From Kineococcus gynurae (GTDB taxonomy: Bacteria > Actinomycetota > Actinomycetes > Actinomycetales > Kineococcaceae), in assembly GCF_050871315.1 (NCBI RefSeq), contig NZ_JBJLRE010000002.1: 64,000 nucleotides of DNA, one strand, 5' to 3'. The notes beneath the pieces are model-generated. The model saw nothing but the letters and a program-made list of their open reading frames with translations. It did not search any database and was not told the origin of the DNA. Shown here in pieces: positions 1 through 8,247 of the stretch. How positions within the stretch are numbered: the stretch's first letter is position 1; each line of letters begins with the position of its first letter. The position numbers and the translations under genes were made by a program.

Positions 1-135
1 GTGCTCGAGGTCGCGCCGGACGGTGTCCAACGAGACCTCGAGCACCTCGGCGAGCTCCCCGACGGTGGCCTGCCCGCGGTCGCGGACGAAGGCCAGCAGG
101 TCCGCACGTCGTCGTGCCGGCAGCTGGGCGGTCAT
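1..135 (-). CDS. DeoR-family transcriptional regulator, N-terminal part (cut by left edge)
   Basis: The 45 visible codons read as a DeoR-type winged helix-turn-helix: an initial basic helix (PARRRADLLAF), then GELAEVLEVSLDTVRRDLEH, whose VSxxTVRRDL recognition helix is the hallmark of the family. The start is the ATG whose complement lies at 133-135. The gene begins 16 bases after the stop of the CitE-like gene and runs off the window. DeoR regulators usually carry a C-terminal sugar-phosphate sensing domain; that part is not visible here. The position behind the lyase gene suggests one transcript and possible autoregulation, which is inference. Confidence 0.8.
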   Translation of the reverse strand, partial: MTAQLPARRRADLLAFVRDRGQATVGELAEVLEVSLDTVRRDLEH

Positions 136-151
136 CGGGGTCTCGTCGGCC

Positions 152-994
152 TCAGAAGGGTTCGACCCCGAACGCGTCGGCCATCTCCTTGATCCGGCGG
201 GCCCGCCCGATCCGGGGGAGGTCGCTGCCGTCGCGGACCACGCCGCCGCTCTCCTCGAAGTCGCGCAGGACGTCGCGGGCCCAGGTGGCGTCGGTCTGGG
301 TGGGGCTCATGACCTCGTTGACGACCCCGGTGTGGTCGGGGTTGAGGCAGAGCTTGCCCATCATGCCGAGCTGGACGCCGTAGTGGGCGCCGTCGCGCAG
401 CTCGGGCAGGCCGCCGCCGACCGTGGGGCCGTCGACCGGACCGGGCAGCCCACCGATGCGGCTCGCGACGACGAGGCGGCTGCGCGGGTAGGCCATGGCG
501 ATCTCGTCGGCGCTGGCGCCGGTGTCGCGGCGGTAGTCGCCGCTGCCGAAGGCGAGGCGGAACACGCCCCGCGCGCACGCGATGTGGCGGGCGTCCTCGA
601 TGCCCAGCGCCGACTCGACCAGGGCCAGGACCGGCACGTCGCCGCCGAGCGCGTCCGCGGTCGCCTCGACCTGCTCGGCCGACTCGGTCTTGGCCAGCAT
701 CACCCCGGACAGCCCCGGGGTCCCCTTGAGCTGGGCGACGTCGTCGGCCCAGTGCCGGGTCGAGGTGTCGTTGATCCGGACCCAGGCGCGGTTCCCGGCG
801 GCGAGCCACGCCCGGACCTCGTCGCGGGCGGCGTCCTTGCGGGTGGGGTCCACCGCGTCCTCGACGTCGAGCACGACGGCGTCGGCGCGGGAGGCGGCCG
901 CGGCGTCGAACGTGTCCGGTCGGCTCGCGTTCACCAGGAGCCAGGTCCGGGCGTAGCGGGCTTCGACCTTCGGCGCGTTCGGCGCGGGGCTCAT
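152..994 (-). CDS. CitE/HpcH-family CoA ester lyase-like protein
   Basis: The 280-residue protein belongs to the HpcH/HpaI aldolase - citrate lyase beta family of TIM-barrel enzymes that cleave or form beta-hydroxyacyl-CoA or related acids with Mg2+. Visible landmarks are the acidic metal strand VVLDVEDAVDP near residues 40-50, LALVESALGI, and FGSGDYRRDTG. I chose the ATG at 994 because GGAG lies 6 bases upstream; another in-frame ATG at 1006 is possible. Its size is normal for stand-alone CitE-like proteins, which are often not part of a citrate lyase complex. The alpha and gamma lyase subunits are absent nearby, so the substrate is unknown. It sits between the GH114 lipoprotein gene and the DeoR regulator on the same strand. 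Confidence 0.8.
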   Translation of the reverse strand: MSPAPNAPKVEARYARTWLLVNASRPDTFDAAAASRADAVVLDVEDAVDPTRKDAARDEVRAWLAAGNRAWVRINDTSTRHWADDVAQLKGTPGLSGVMLAKTESAEQVEATADALGGDVPVLALVESALGIEDARHIACARGVFRLAFGSGDYRRDTGASADEIAMAYPRSRLVVASRIGGLPGPVDGPTVGGGLPELRDGAHYGVQLGMMGKLCLNPDHTGVVNEVMSPTQTDATWARDVLRDFEESGGVVRDGSDLPRIGRARRIKEMADAFGVEPF

Positions 995-1050
995 CGGGGG
1001 CTCCATCCTTCGGTTCTGCTGTCGTCGGGCTGCTCGTGAGCGAAGGACAG

Positions 1051-1986
1051 TCAACCACCCGGTCGCCCGGCCCCCGCCCGGCCGGGGCAGGTGGTGCGGG
1101 CCGCGTCCAGGTCGAGGTTCTTCAGCAGGGAGGAGATGCCGGTGAAGACCGGGTCCGCCGCCGGGTCGGTGAGGCGGCAGAACTCCTCGTCGTCGAGGCG
1201 GTCGTCGCCGTCGCGGTACTCGACGTGCAGCACGGCCTTGCCCGCCGCGACCAGGGGGGCGAGGCGGTCGCACTCGTCGTAGCGGGCGCACTCCTCGACC
1301 ACGGCGAAGTCCACGTCGTCCACGAGGTCGGTGACCTGGTCGAGGTCGTTCTTCAGCCCGAAGGCCAGACCCCGCTCGTGGGCGGCGTCGGCGAGGCGAC
1401 GGACGAAACGGAGCTGGTCCTCGGCGGTGAGGTCGAACCCGCTGTCGTTCACCCAGGCGTCGACGTTGTCGGCCTCGACCGCGTCGAAACCCTTGTCCCG
1501 GCACTCGTCGAACCGGCGGAGCAGGGGCGGGCCGACGAGGTCCCAACGGCGCACGTCGAGCCAGCGCTCGTCCGGCCACTCGGGCAGCGGTTCCCCGCGC
1601 ACCTCCGGCGGGAAGGCGGCCGCGTCGTCCCGGTAGTCCTCCACCGTGCCCACGCTGACGTAGCACACGACCCGGATCCCCCGCTCGTGCAGCTGCTCGA
1701 CCACGGTCGCGGGGACCTCCCGGTCGACGTCGTACACCGCGACGTCGAGGGAGAGGTCGAGCGGGCCGGACAGCTGCCACTGCCAGCTCGTCCCGGCCTC
1801 CGGGACCCACCACGCGGGGGACGGGGTCGGCCCGACCGGGGTCGTGCTCGCGATGGGAACCGGGGTCGTTCCCCCGGGGGCCTCGGACGGGTCCGGCGGG
1901 CCCGACGCCGAGCAGGCGGTGAGGAGGAGCAGCAGGGCCAGCGGTCCGGCGCCCGGCGCGGTCCGGGGGCGGGTCGTGGAGCGCAC
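1051..1986 (-). CDS. Secreted lipoprotein of the GH114 (endo-alpha-1,4-polygalactosaminidase-like) family
   Basis: The 311-residue protein starts at a GTG and has a lipoprotein signal: basic N-terminus, Leu-rich core and a lipobox LLTAC with Cys25. A Pro/Thr/Ser-rich linker follows, then a TIM-barrel domain typical of GH114/DUF297: WQWQLSG, VAVYDVD, VVCYVSVGTVEDYR, GFDAVEADNVDAW and AFGLKND. Characterised relatives cleave alpha-1,4-linked galactosamine polymers, and some act on exopolysaccharide biofilm matrix. The DNVD acidic pair in the barrel fits the catalytic region of the family. It is the first gene of a minus-strand run with the CitE-like and DeoR genes, 56 bases upstream of the lyase start. 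Substrate is inferred from the family only. Confidence 0.82.
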   Translation of the reverse strand: MRSTTRPRTAPGAGPLALLLLLTACSASGPPDPSEAPGGTTPVPIASTTPVGPTPSPAWWVPEAGTSWQWQLSGPLDLSLDVAVYDVDREVPATVVEQLHERGIRVVCYVSVGTVEDYRDDAAAFPPEVRGEPLPEWPDERWLDVRRWDLVGPPLLRRFDECRDKGFDAVEADNVDAWVNDSGFDLTAEDQLRFVRRLADAAHERGLAFGLKNDLDQVTDLVDDVDFAVVEECARYDECDRLAPLVAAGKAVLHVEYRDGDDRLDDEEFCRLTDPAADPVFTGISSLLKNLDLDAARTTCPGRAGAGRPGG

Positions 1987-2049
1987 TCCCGCACGGTAGG
2001 TGGCCGCACCCGCCGGGGCGCCGGGAGGCGTGGCGGGTAGCGTCGGGTC

Positions 2050-3018
2050 ATGGTCGACGCCGCCCTGCTGCTGCCTCGCGATCTGCCCGGCGACCGGGTC
2101 CGGGAGTACGCCCGGGCGGCCGAGGACGGAGGTTTCTCCGAGCTGTGGGTCGTCGAGGACCTCGGTTTCGCCGGCGGGATCGCCCAGGCCGCGGCGATCC
2201 TGGCCGCGACGGAACAGCTGCGCGTCGGCCTGGGGATCCTGCCCGTCGGTGCGCGCAACCTGGGTTTCGCCGCCATGGAGGTCGCGAGCCTCGCCGGGAT
2301 GTTCCCCGGACGACTGGTCTGCGGCATCGGGCACGGCATGCCGGGCTGGATGCGACAGGTCGGGGCCTGGCCCGCCTCGCCGCTGCGGGCGTTGGAGGAC
2401 TACCTCGTCGGGCTGCGCGCGTTGCTGCGCGGGGAGACCGTCTCGGGCGGCGGTCTGCGCGAGGTCCGCCTGGAGGCCCCGCCCGCCGTCGTCCCCCCGG
2501 TCCTCGCGGGCGTCCGCGGGCCCCGGTCGCTCGCCCTCGCGGGACGGGTCGCCGACGGCGTGGTGCTGGCCGAACCGGCCAGCCCGGTCTACCTGGCCGA
2601 GGTGCGTGCGGCCTGCGGCGAGGTCGGCCCGGAGTTCGCGGTCGTCGCCTTCGACGTCGCCGCGGTCGGGGAGGACGGGGCGGCGGCGCGGCAGCGCGTC
2701 CGTCCCGCCCTGGAGTGGATCGGGGAACCCGACTGGGCCCCGCACGTGCGCCCGCTGCCGTTCGGTGCCGAACTCGCGGAGCTGCGGGCCGCGAGCCCGG
2801 ACCGGGCCGCCTTCGCGGCCGCGCTGCCCGACGCCTGGGTGCGCGCACTCACTGCGGCGGGCACCCCGGAGGAGCTGCGGGAGCGCGTCGGCGCGCTCGG
2901 CGCCGCGGGTGCCACGACCGTCGTGCTGCTGCCCGCCGACCCCGACGCCCGCGCCGCGCTGCCCGGGCTGGCCGCGGCCGCCACGGGTCGGGATGGACAG
3001 CGATCGAGGACGCTCTAG
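2050..3018 (+). CDS. LLM-class (luciferase-like) flavin-dependent oxidoreductase
   Basis: The 322-residue protein shows the bacterial-luciferase-like TIM barrel used by F420- or FMN-dependent monooxygenases and dehydrogenases: early strand ALLLPRDLPGD, GGFSELWVVEDLGF, RVGLGILPVGARN, and GIGHGMPGWMRQVG followed by SPLRALEDYLVGLRALLRGE, which is the common LLM signature. A second flavin-region motif is the strand before GRVADGVVLAEP. Actinobacteria usually pair this class with F420, but cofactor choice cannot be read from the sequence. The gene is divergent from the GH114 gene, with 63 bases between the starts, and lies 9 bases before the amylosucrase gene, so the two may be cotranscribed. There is no clear Shine-Dalgarno sequence; leaderless translation is possible. 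Confidence 0.82.
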   Translation: MVDAALLLPRDLPGDRVREYARAAEDGGFSELWVVEDLGFAGGIAQAAAILAATEQLRVGLGILPVGARNLGFAAMEVASLAGMFPGRLVCGIGHGMPGWMRQVGAWPASPLRALEDYLVGLRALLRGETVSGGGLREVRLEAPPAVVPPVLAGVRGPRSLALAGRVADGVVLAEPASPVYLAEVRAACGEVGPEFAVVAFDVAAVGEDGAAARQRVRPALEWIGEPDWAPHVRPLPFGAELAELRAASPDRAAFAAALPDAWVRALTAAGTPEELRERVGALGAAGATTVVLLPADPDARAALPGLAAAATGRDGQRSRTL

Positions 3019-3027
3019 GCTCGCGCC

Positions 3028-4956
3028 GTGCGTGCTCCGAGCTACGTCCTCCCGCCCGGGTTCAGCGAAGAACTCCGGGAGACCTTCGAGGTGCGGGTCC
3101 AGCGGTGGTGGCCCGACGTGGAGGCCGGTCTGGCGGGGGTCTACCCGCCCGAACGCGTCGCCGCGGTCGGTTCCCGGCTGCTGCAGGCGGCCGCGGACGC
3201 GTTCGTCGAGCGCGACCCGGAACTGCGCCGGCTCGACCTCGAACGGACCCTGCGCCCGGACTGGTTCCAGGAACCGTCGATGATCGGCTACGCGGCCTAC
3301 ACCGAACGCTTCGCCGGTGACCTGGCCGGGATCGCCTCCCGGTTGGGGCACCTGGAGAGCCTGGGGGTCCGCTACCTGCACCTGATGCCCCTGCTGCTGC
3401 CGCGCGAGGGGGACAGCGACGGCGGGTACGCCGTGCGGGACTACCGTCGGGTGCGCCCGGACCTCGGCACGGTCGAGGACGTCCGCGACCTCGCCACGAC
3501 GTTGCGGCGGCGCGGGATCAGTCTCGTGCTGGACCTCGTCCTCAACCACGTCGCCCGCGAGCACGAGTGGGCGGTGCGGGCCCGGGCGGGGGAGCAGCGC
3601 TACCGCGACTACTTCTACGTCTACCCCGACCGCGAGGTGCCGGACGCCTTCGAACGGACCCTGCCCGAGGTGTTCCCGGACTTCGCGCCGGGCAACTTCA
3701 CCCACGAACCGGACCTCGACGGCTGGGTCTGGACGACGTTCAACTCCTTCCAGTGGGACGTGAACTGGTCCAACCCCGACGTCCTGGCCGAGTACGTCGA
3801 CATCGTCCTGTTCCTGGCCAACCTCGGCGTCGAGGTGCTGCGCCTGGACGCCATCGCCTTCCTCTGGAAGCGGATCGGGACGACCAGCCAGAACCTGCCC
3901 GAGGTGCACAGCATCACCCAGGTCCTGCGGGCCGTGGCCCGGATCGCCTGTCCCGCGGTCATCCTCAAGGCCGAGGCGATCGTGGCGCCGAACGACCTCG
4001 TGCACTACCTGGGCCGGGGCCGGCACACCGGCCGGGTCAGCGACCTCGCCTACCACAACGTCCTCATGGTGCAGATCTGGTCGATGCTGGCCGCGCAGGA
4101 CGTGCGGCTGGCCAGTTCGACCCTGCGGGCGCTGCCGCCGGTGCCGAGCACGACCGCCTGGATCACCTACGTGCGCTGCCACGACGACATCGGCTGGGCC
4201 GTCACCGACGAGGACGCCGGGGCGCTGGGGCTCTCCGGCTTCGCCCACCGGGGTTTCCTCTCCGACTGGTACTCGGGGAGTTTCCCGGGTTCCCCGGCCC
4301 GCGGGCTGGTGTTCCAGGAGAACCCGGCCACGGGGGACCGGCGGATCAGCGGCACCACCGCGGCGCTCGCGGGTCTGACCGCGGCCACCGAGGCCCACGA
4401 CGACGGGGACCGCCGGGCGGGTGAGGACGCGGGGGTCCGGCGCGTCCTGCTCGCGCACTCCCTCGTCCTGGCCTGGGGCGGGATCCCCGTCCTCTGGTCC
4501 GGCGACGAGGTCGCCTCCCTCGGGCAGGCCGACTGGGCCGCCGAACCCGGTCACGAGAACGACAACCGCTGGGCGCACCGCCCCCGGCTGGAGGACTCCG
4601 CCCTGGCCGAGGCGGCCGACCCGGAGACCGTGCCCGGCCGCGTGCTGGCCGGTCTGCGCCACCTCACCGCGACGCGGGCCCGGCTCCCGCACCTGCACGC
4701 CGGGGTCCAGGCCGAGGTGCTCGAGCCGAGCGACCCGGGGATCCTCGTCGTGCGCCGCCGGCACCCGTTGGGAGACCTGCTGGTCCTGGCCAACGTGGCC
4801 CCGCAGTGGCGCTCGTTCCCCGGATCGCGACTGGCCCAGCTGAACCTGCTGGACAGCGTCGACGCGCTCACCGGCTCCGCCGTGCCCCTCGGCGGCGACG
4901 GCAACGTCTGGCTGCCGCCGTGGGGCACGGTCTGGTTGGTCGGATCCGCCCGCTGA
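3028..4956 (+). CDS. Amylosucrase-like GH13 glucosyltransferase
   Basis: This 642-residue GH13 protein matches amylosucrase (sucrose to alpha-1,4-glucan plus fructose) in length and in subfamily motifs: YTERFAGDLAGI at the barrel entry, YLHLMPLL, DGGYAVRDYR, LDLVLNHVAREHEW, FNSFQWDVNWSNPDV, LRLDAIAFLWK with the predicted nucleophile Asp274, ILKAEAIV with the acid/base Glu316, and YVRCHDDIGW with the third acid Asp386. The helical N-terminal domain (about residues 1-80) and the C-terminal beta domain are both present. It starts at GTG 3028, 9 bases after the oxidoreductase. The product would be a glucan or sucrose isomers in the cytoplasm; a sucrose hydrolase of the same subfamily is the main alternative. 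Its stop abuts the stop of the convergent dioxygenase gene. Confidence 0.87.
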   Translation: MRAPSYVLPPGFSEELRETFEVRVQRWWPDVEAGLAGVYPPERVAAVGSRLLQAAADAFVERDPELRRLDLERTLRPDWFQEPSMIGYAAYTERFAGDLAGIASRLGHLESLGVRYLHLMPLLLPREGDSDGGYAVRDYRRVRPDLGTVEDVRDLATTLRRRGISLVLDLVLNHVAREHEWAVRARAGEQRYRDYFYVYPDREVPDAFERTLPEVFPDFAPGNFTHEPDLDGWVWTTFNSFQWDVNWSNPDVLAEYVDIVLFLANLGVEVLRLDAIAFLWKRIGTTSQNLPEVHSITQVLRAVARIACPAVILKAEAIVAPNDLVHYLGRGRHTGRVSDLAYHNVLMVQIWSMLAAQDVRLASSTLRALPPVPSTTAWITYVRCHDDIGWAVTDEDAGALGLSGFAHRGFLSDWYSGSFPGSPARGLVFQENPATGDRRISGTTAALAGLTAATEAHDDGDRRAGEDAGVRRVLLAHSLVLAWGGIPVLWSGDEVASLGQADWAAEPGHENDNRWAHRPRLEDSALAEAADPETVPGRVLAGLRHLTATRARLPHLHAGVQAEVLEPSDPGILVVRRRHPLGDLLVLANVAPQWRSFPGSRLAQLNLLDSVDALTGSAVPLGGDGNVWLPPWGTVWLVGSAR

Positions 4957-6168
4957 TCAGCCGGCGAACTCGCGGCGCGCGGCCTGCGCGTCGAGGGCGG
5001 TCGCCAGCGCCTCGGCGTCCCAGTCCTCGACCAACGCCTGCCAGAGCAGTTCCGCCTGCGACTGCGGGGCCAGCCCGCCGATCGGCTGGTCGCGGTCGAG
5101 GTTGGTCGGGAACGCGTAGCACTCCGCGGCGGCGGTCACGAGGTTGCGCAGCCGTCGCTCGGGGACGCCCGCGGCCCGACGCGCCTTGAGGGTCGCGAAC
5201 ATCGACGTCGAGATGGCCCGCGTGTCCACCGTCTCCATGGCCCGTCCGAACGCGCTGGACACCTGCAGCAGGTTCGCCATCCGGCGGACGTCGGCGGAGA
5301 CGTTCGTGCCCGCGCCGTGGAACAGCGCGGGGTTGAAGAACGCCGCGTCGCCCTTGGTCAGCGGGAGCTGGACGTAGTTCTCCTCGAAGTAGGCGGTGAA
5401 CGCCGGGTCGTGGAAGGCGATGTAGCCGGCCGGGTACTTCTGCGAGTGGGGCAGGTAGAGGGTCGGACCCGTCTCGACCGGCATGTCGACGTGGGCGACG
5501 GCTCCCTGCAGCGTCAGCACGGGGGAGAGGGCGTGGACCTGGGCGGGGTAGGCCATGGCCTGCTCCCGGTCCATGAACCCGAGGTGGTAGTCGCGGTGCG
5601 CCCGCTGGGCCTTGCCGCCCGGGTTGACGACGTTCACCTGCGAGGTGACCTGGTACCCGCGGCCGAGCCAGGCCTCCGAGACCAGCGCGAGGATCTCGTT
5701 GTCGTAGTAGTCGGCGAACTGCTCGGGGTAGCGCACCGCGAACTTGTCCAGCGCACCCCAGATCCGGTCGTTGGCCCCGGGCGCGGCGAAGTGGTCGCCG
5801 TTGACCTGACCCGCCGCCTTCTGCTCGGCGATCATCGCCTGGAACGCCTCGGTGGCGGCGTCGACCACGTCGGGGGCGAACGCCTGCTGGAACACCACGA
5901 TCCCCGGACCCTCGCGCAGCGCGCGGACGAGTTCGGCCTGCACGTCGCGGTAGGTGCCCTCGTCGGCCAGGTGGGCGCGCAGCCGTTCGCCGTAGATCAG
6001 CACGTTGCGGTCGACGGCGTCGGCGTAGGGGTAGTCGGCCAGATCGGTCTGCACCTCGACGGTGGCCCGGAACTCGGCCAGGTCGCAGTCGGCCGGGGTG
6101 AACCAGACGGGGCCGGCCGCCCCGGCGGAGGAGGTCGAGGTGGCACGCTGGGTGGTGGGGGCGCTCAT
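4957..6168 (-). CDS. Phytanoyl-CoA dioxygenase (PhyH) family Fe(II)/2-oxoglutarate oxygenase
   Basis: This 403-residue protein has the double-stranded beta-helix iron site of PhyH enzymes: His191-x-Asp193 in RAHRDYHLGF and His284 in LFHGAGTN, followed by a downstream Arg (ADVRRMANLLQ) suited to binding 2-oxoglutarate. The start is the ATG at 6168 with a purine-rich GGCGGGA upstream; an upstream in-frame extension to 6309 runs through the promoter region and is not favoured. The substrate is unknown; bacterial members hydroxylate small molecules including nucleosides, amino acids, phosphonates and compatible solutes. It is divergent from a LacI-type regulator, which suggests that its expression is controlled by a small, perhaps sugar-like, effector (inference). 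Confidence 0.82.
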   Translation of the reverse strand: MSAPTTQRATSTSSAGAAGPVWFTPADCDLAEFRATVEVQTDLADYPYADAVDRNVLIYGERLRAHLADEGTYRDVQAELVRALREGPGIVVFQQAFAPDVVDAATEAFQAMIAEQKAAGQVNGDHFAAPGANDRIWGALDKFAVRYPEQFADYYDNEILALVSEAWLGRGYQVTSQVNVVNPGGKAQRAHRDYHLGFMDREQAMAYPAQVHALSPVLTLQGAVAHVDMPVETGPTLYLPHSQKYPAGYIAFHDPAFTAYFEENYVQLPLTKGDAAFFNPALFHGAGTNVSADVRRMANLLQVSSAFGRAMETVDTRAISTSMFATLKARRAAGVPERRLRNLVTAAAECYAFPTNLDRDQPIGGLAPQSQAELLWQALVEDWDAEALATALDAQAARREFAG

Positions 6169-6255
6169 GCGGATCCCGCCTTTCGGTCGAGCGTCGATGC
6201 TGACGTGGGGTCCGGCGTCGCCTCCGACGCCGGTGCCGGAGTTCTCCGAGGTCCG

Positions 6256-6286
6256 ACCCCTCGACGGTAGGACCGCGCCGAGGGGT
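6256..6286. promoter_or_regulatory. 8-bp inverted repeat, candidate operator
   Basis: ACCCCTCG at 6256-6263 is matched by CGAGGGGT at 6279-6286, an exact 8-bp inverted repeat with 15 bases between arms. The flanks extend the match with one bulged base. It lies in the 161-base gap between the divergent dioxygenase and LacI-type regulator genes. It could be an operator or an RNA hairpin; the sequence alone does not decide. Confidence 0.4.
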
Positions 6287-6293
6287 CCGGAAC

Positions 6294-6310
6294 CTTGAAA
6301 ACCCCTCAAG
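6294..6310. promoter_or_regulatory. CTTGA-N7-TCAAG palindrome, candidate LacI-family operator
   Basis: CTTGA at 6294-6298 and TCAAG at 6306-6310 form a perfect dyad with a 7-base A/C-rich centre. The site lies 20 bases before the GTG start of the LacI-type regulator. Dyad operators of this size are normal for LacI proteins, although the CG centre of classic LacI sites is absent, so the regulator-site pairing is inference. Confidence 0.4.
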
Positions 6311-6329
6311 AACGCCTCAGGATCGTCGG

Positions 6330-7376
6330 GTGGCCCATCCCTACCGGATACGTGAGATCGCCGCCCAGGCCGGCCTGTCCGAGGCCACCGTCGACCGGGT
6401 CCTGCACGCCCGGGGCGGGGTGCGGGCCAGCACCGTCGCCGAGGTGCAGCAGGCCGTCGCCGACCTCGACCGGCAGCGCACCCAGCTGCGGCTGAACGGT
6501 CGCACGTTCATGGTCGACCTCGTGATGCAGGCGCCCGCCCGGTTCTCCGCGGCGGTGCGCGGCGCGCTCGAGGCCGAGCTGCCCTCGTTGCGGCCCGCGG
6601 TCCTGCGCTCGCGCTTCCACCTGCACGAGCAGGGGGAGGTGGCCGCCCTCGTGGCCGACCTCGACCGGATCGTCCGGACCGGTTCGCACGGCGTGGTCCT
6701 CAAGGCGCCCGACGTCCCGGCGGTGGACGCCGCGGTCCGCCGGGTCGTCGCGGCGGGCATCCCCGTGGTCACGTTCGTCACCGACCTGCCCGGCACCCCG
6801 CGCGCCGCCTACGTGGGGGTCGACAACCGGGCGGCCGGGTCGACCGCGGCCTACCTGCTGACCCGGTGGCTGGGACCGACCTCCGGCCCGTCGGAGCCCG
6901 CCGTGCTGGTGGTGCGCGGCAGCGCGTCGTTCCGCGGTGAGGACGACCGCGAGATCGGGTTCCGCGGCGTCCTGCGCCGGCTCGCCCCGGGCTGCCGCGT
7001 CCTCGACGTCGTCGACGACGACGGTCCCGTGGAACTCGTCCGCCGGGTGCGGGACGCGCTCGAGGCCGACCCCGGGGTGCGGGGGGTCTACTCGATGTAC
7101 GCGGGGGCGGGCGGCAACGCCGCGGTGCTCGACGCGTTCGACCGGGCCGGCCGGGACTGCGCCGTGTTCCTGGCCCACGACCTCGACGGCGAGAACTCGC
7201 CCCTGCTGCAGCAGGGGCGCATCTCCGCGGTGCTGCACCACGACCTGCGCACCGACGTCCGGCGGGCGGCGCACGTCCTGCTGCAGGCCCGACGGGCGCT
7301 GCCGGGCCCGATCTCCGCGCGACCGAGCGACATCCAGGTCGTCACCCCCTGGAACATGCCCTCGGCGACCTGGTGA
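6330..7376 (+). CDS. LacI-family transcriptional regulator
   Basis: The 348-residue protein has an N-terminal LacI helix-turn-helix (IREIAAQAGLSEATVDRVLHARGGVRAST, residues about 6-35) and a periplasmic-binding-protein-like effector domain (about 60-330) with VVLKAPD, GIPVVTFVTD, AYVGVDNRAAG and GVYSMYAGAG. The binding-protein part resembles sugar-sensing members that act on ribose- or inositol-like ligands, but the ligand is not identifiable. The start is GTG 6330 with AGGA 7 bases upstream. It is divergent from the PhyH-type dioxygenase gene, its probable target, with two dyads in between. Repression relieved by a small ligand is the family norm. Confidence 0.87.
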   Translation: MAHPYRIREIAAQAGLSEATVDRVLHARGGVRASTVAEVQQAVADLDRQRTQLRLNGRTFMVDLVMQAPARFSAAVRGALEAELPSLRPAVLRSRFHLHEQGEVAALVADLDRIVRTGSHGVVLKAPDVPAVDAAVRRVVAAGIPVVTFVTDLPGTPRAAYVGVDNRAAGSTAAYLLTRWLGPTSGPSEPAVLVVRGSASFRGEDDREIGFRGVLRRLAPGCRVLDVVDDDGPVELVRRVRDALEADPGVRGVYSMYAGAGGNAAVLDAFDRAGRDCAVFLAHDLDGENSPLLQQGRISAVLHHDLRTDVRRAAHVLLQARRALPGPISARPSDIQVVTPWNMPSATW

Positions 7377-7422
7377 GCCGACCGCGCGCCGCGCAGTGAC
7401 CCCGACCCTGACCCTGACGCGG

Positions 7423-8232
7423 TCAGCCGTCCCGGCCGAGGAACGCGGTGACGGCCGCGAGCGCCGGTCCGGCCGGTTCGTGCAGGCAGCCGTGCCGGGC
7501 TCCGGGGAGCAGGTGGACGTCGGCGTCGGGGATCGCGCGGGCCAGGACGTCCGCGTTGCCGGGCGGGGTCAACCGGTCCTCGAGGCCGTGCAGGACCAGG
7601 GTCGGGGCCTGGATGCGGGGGAGCAGGTCGGCGGCGTCGTGGCGGCGGCTGGCGGCGTGGTGCCGCCGCCGCGAGCGAGGGGTGCCCTGCGGTCGGAAGC
7701 GGGCCGCGACGTCGGGGTGGGCGGCGACGAAGGCCGGGGTGAAGAACAGCTCGGCCAGGGCCCGGCGGGCCGCGTCGTCCTCCTCGGCGACGGCCGTGGG
7801 CAGCATCGCGTCGACCTCGGCCGGCCGCGCGACCTCGGCCCGTCCCCCCGGCCCGGTCGCGGCGAGCACCAGCCGGCGCACCCGGTCGGGGTGGCGGGCG
7901 GCCAGCTGCTGGGCGACCCGTCCGCCCATCGAGAAGCCCAGCACGTCGCAGCGCGCGATGCCGGCCGCGTCGAGGACCGCGACGGCGTCGGCGGCGAACA
8001 GCTCGGTGGTCCAGGCGCTCTCGCGGGCCCGCGCGCTCCCCTCGGTGCCCCGGGTGGCCACGACGAAGGTGCCGCGGTCCAGGAGGTCGGCGAACCCGGT
8101 GAAGACGTCCGGCCCGAGCGACTGACCGGGCAGGAGCAGCAGCGGGGTCCCGGGGGCGTCGCTGCGGGCCCGTTCCCCGACGACGGTGGAGCCGTCCTCG
8201 ACCCGGGCCGTCACCCGAACGGGTGAGTCCAT
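7423..8232 (-). CDS. Alpha/beta-fold hydrolase
   Basis: The 269-residue protein has the alpha/beta hydrolase core: LLLLPGQSLG for the oxyanion region, the nucleophile elbow GFSMGG, a probable acid in VLHGLEDRLTP, and a final His in GARHGCLHEP. The start is the ATG at 8232 with GAGGAG 9 bases upstream, so the longer frame to 8310 is not needed. An Arg/His-rich stretch (RSRRRHHAASRRH) occupies the lid region. Relatives include 3-oxoadipate enol-lactonase-like and haloperoxidase-like esterases; the substrate is unknown. The gene converges with the LacI-type regulator gene. Confidence 0.8.
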   Translation of the reverse strand: MDSPVRVTARVEDGSTVVGERARSDAPGTPLLLLPGQSLGPDVFTGFADLLDRGTFVVATRGTEGSARARESAWTTELFAADAVAVLDAAGIARCDVLGFSMGGRVAQQLAARHPDRVRRLVLAATGPGGRAEVARPAEVDAMLPTAVAEEDDAARRALAELFFTPAFVAAHPDVAARFRPQGTPRSRRRHHAASRRHDAADLLPRIQAPTLVLHGLEDRLTPPGNADVLARAIPDADVHLLPGARHGCLHEPAGPALAAVTAFLGRDG

Positions 8233-8247
8233 TCGTGTGATCTCCTC

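Noticed and set aside
1051..4764. Minus-strand frame of 1,237 codons continuing upstream of the GH114 gene
   Set aside because: Only the GH114 part has family motifs; the rest is antisense to the LLM and amylosucrase genes and is low complexity.
7600..7700. Arg/His-rich stretch in the alpha/beta hydrolase as a frameshift scar
   Set aside because: The frame is continuous on both sides, with the catalytic Asp and His following in the same frame, and lid regions of this family vary greatly.
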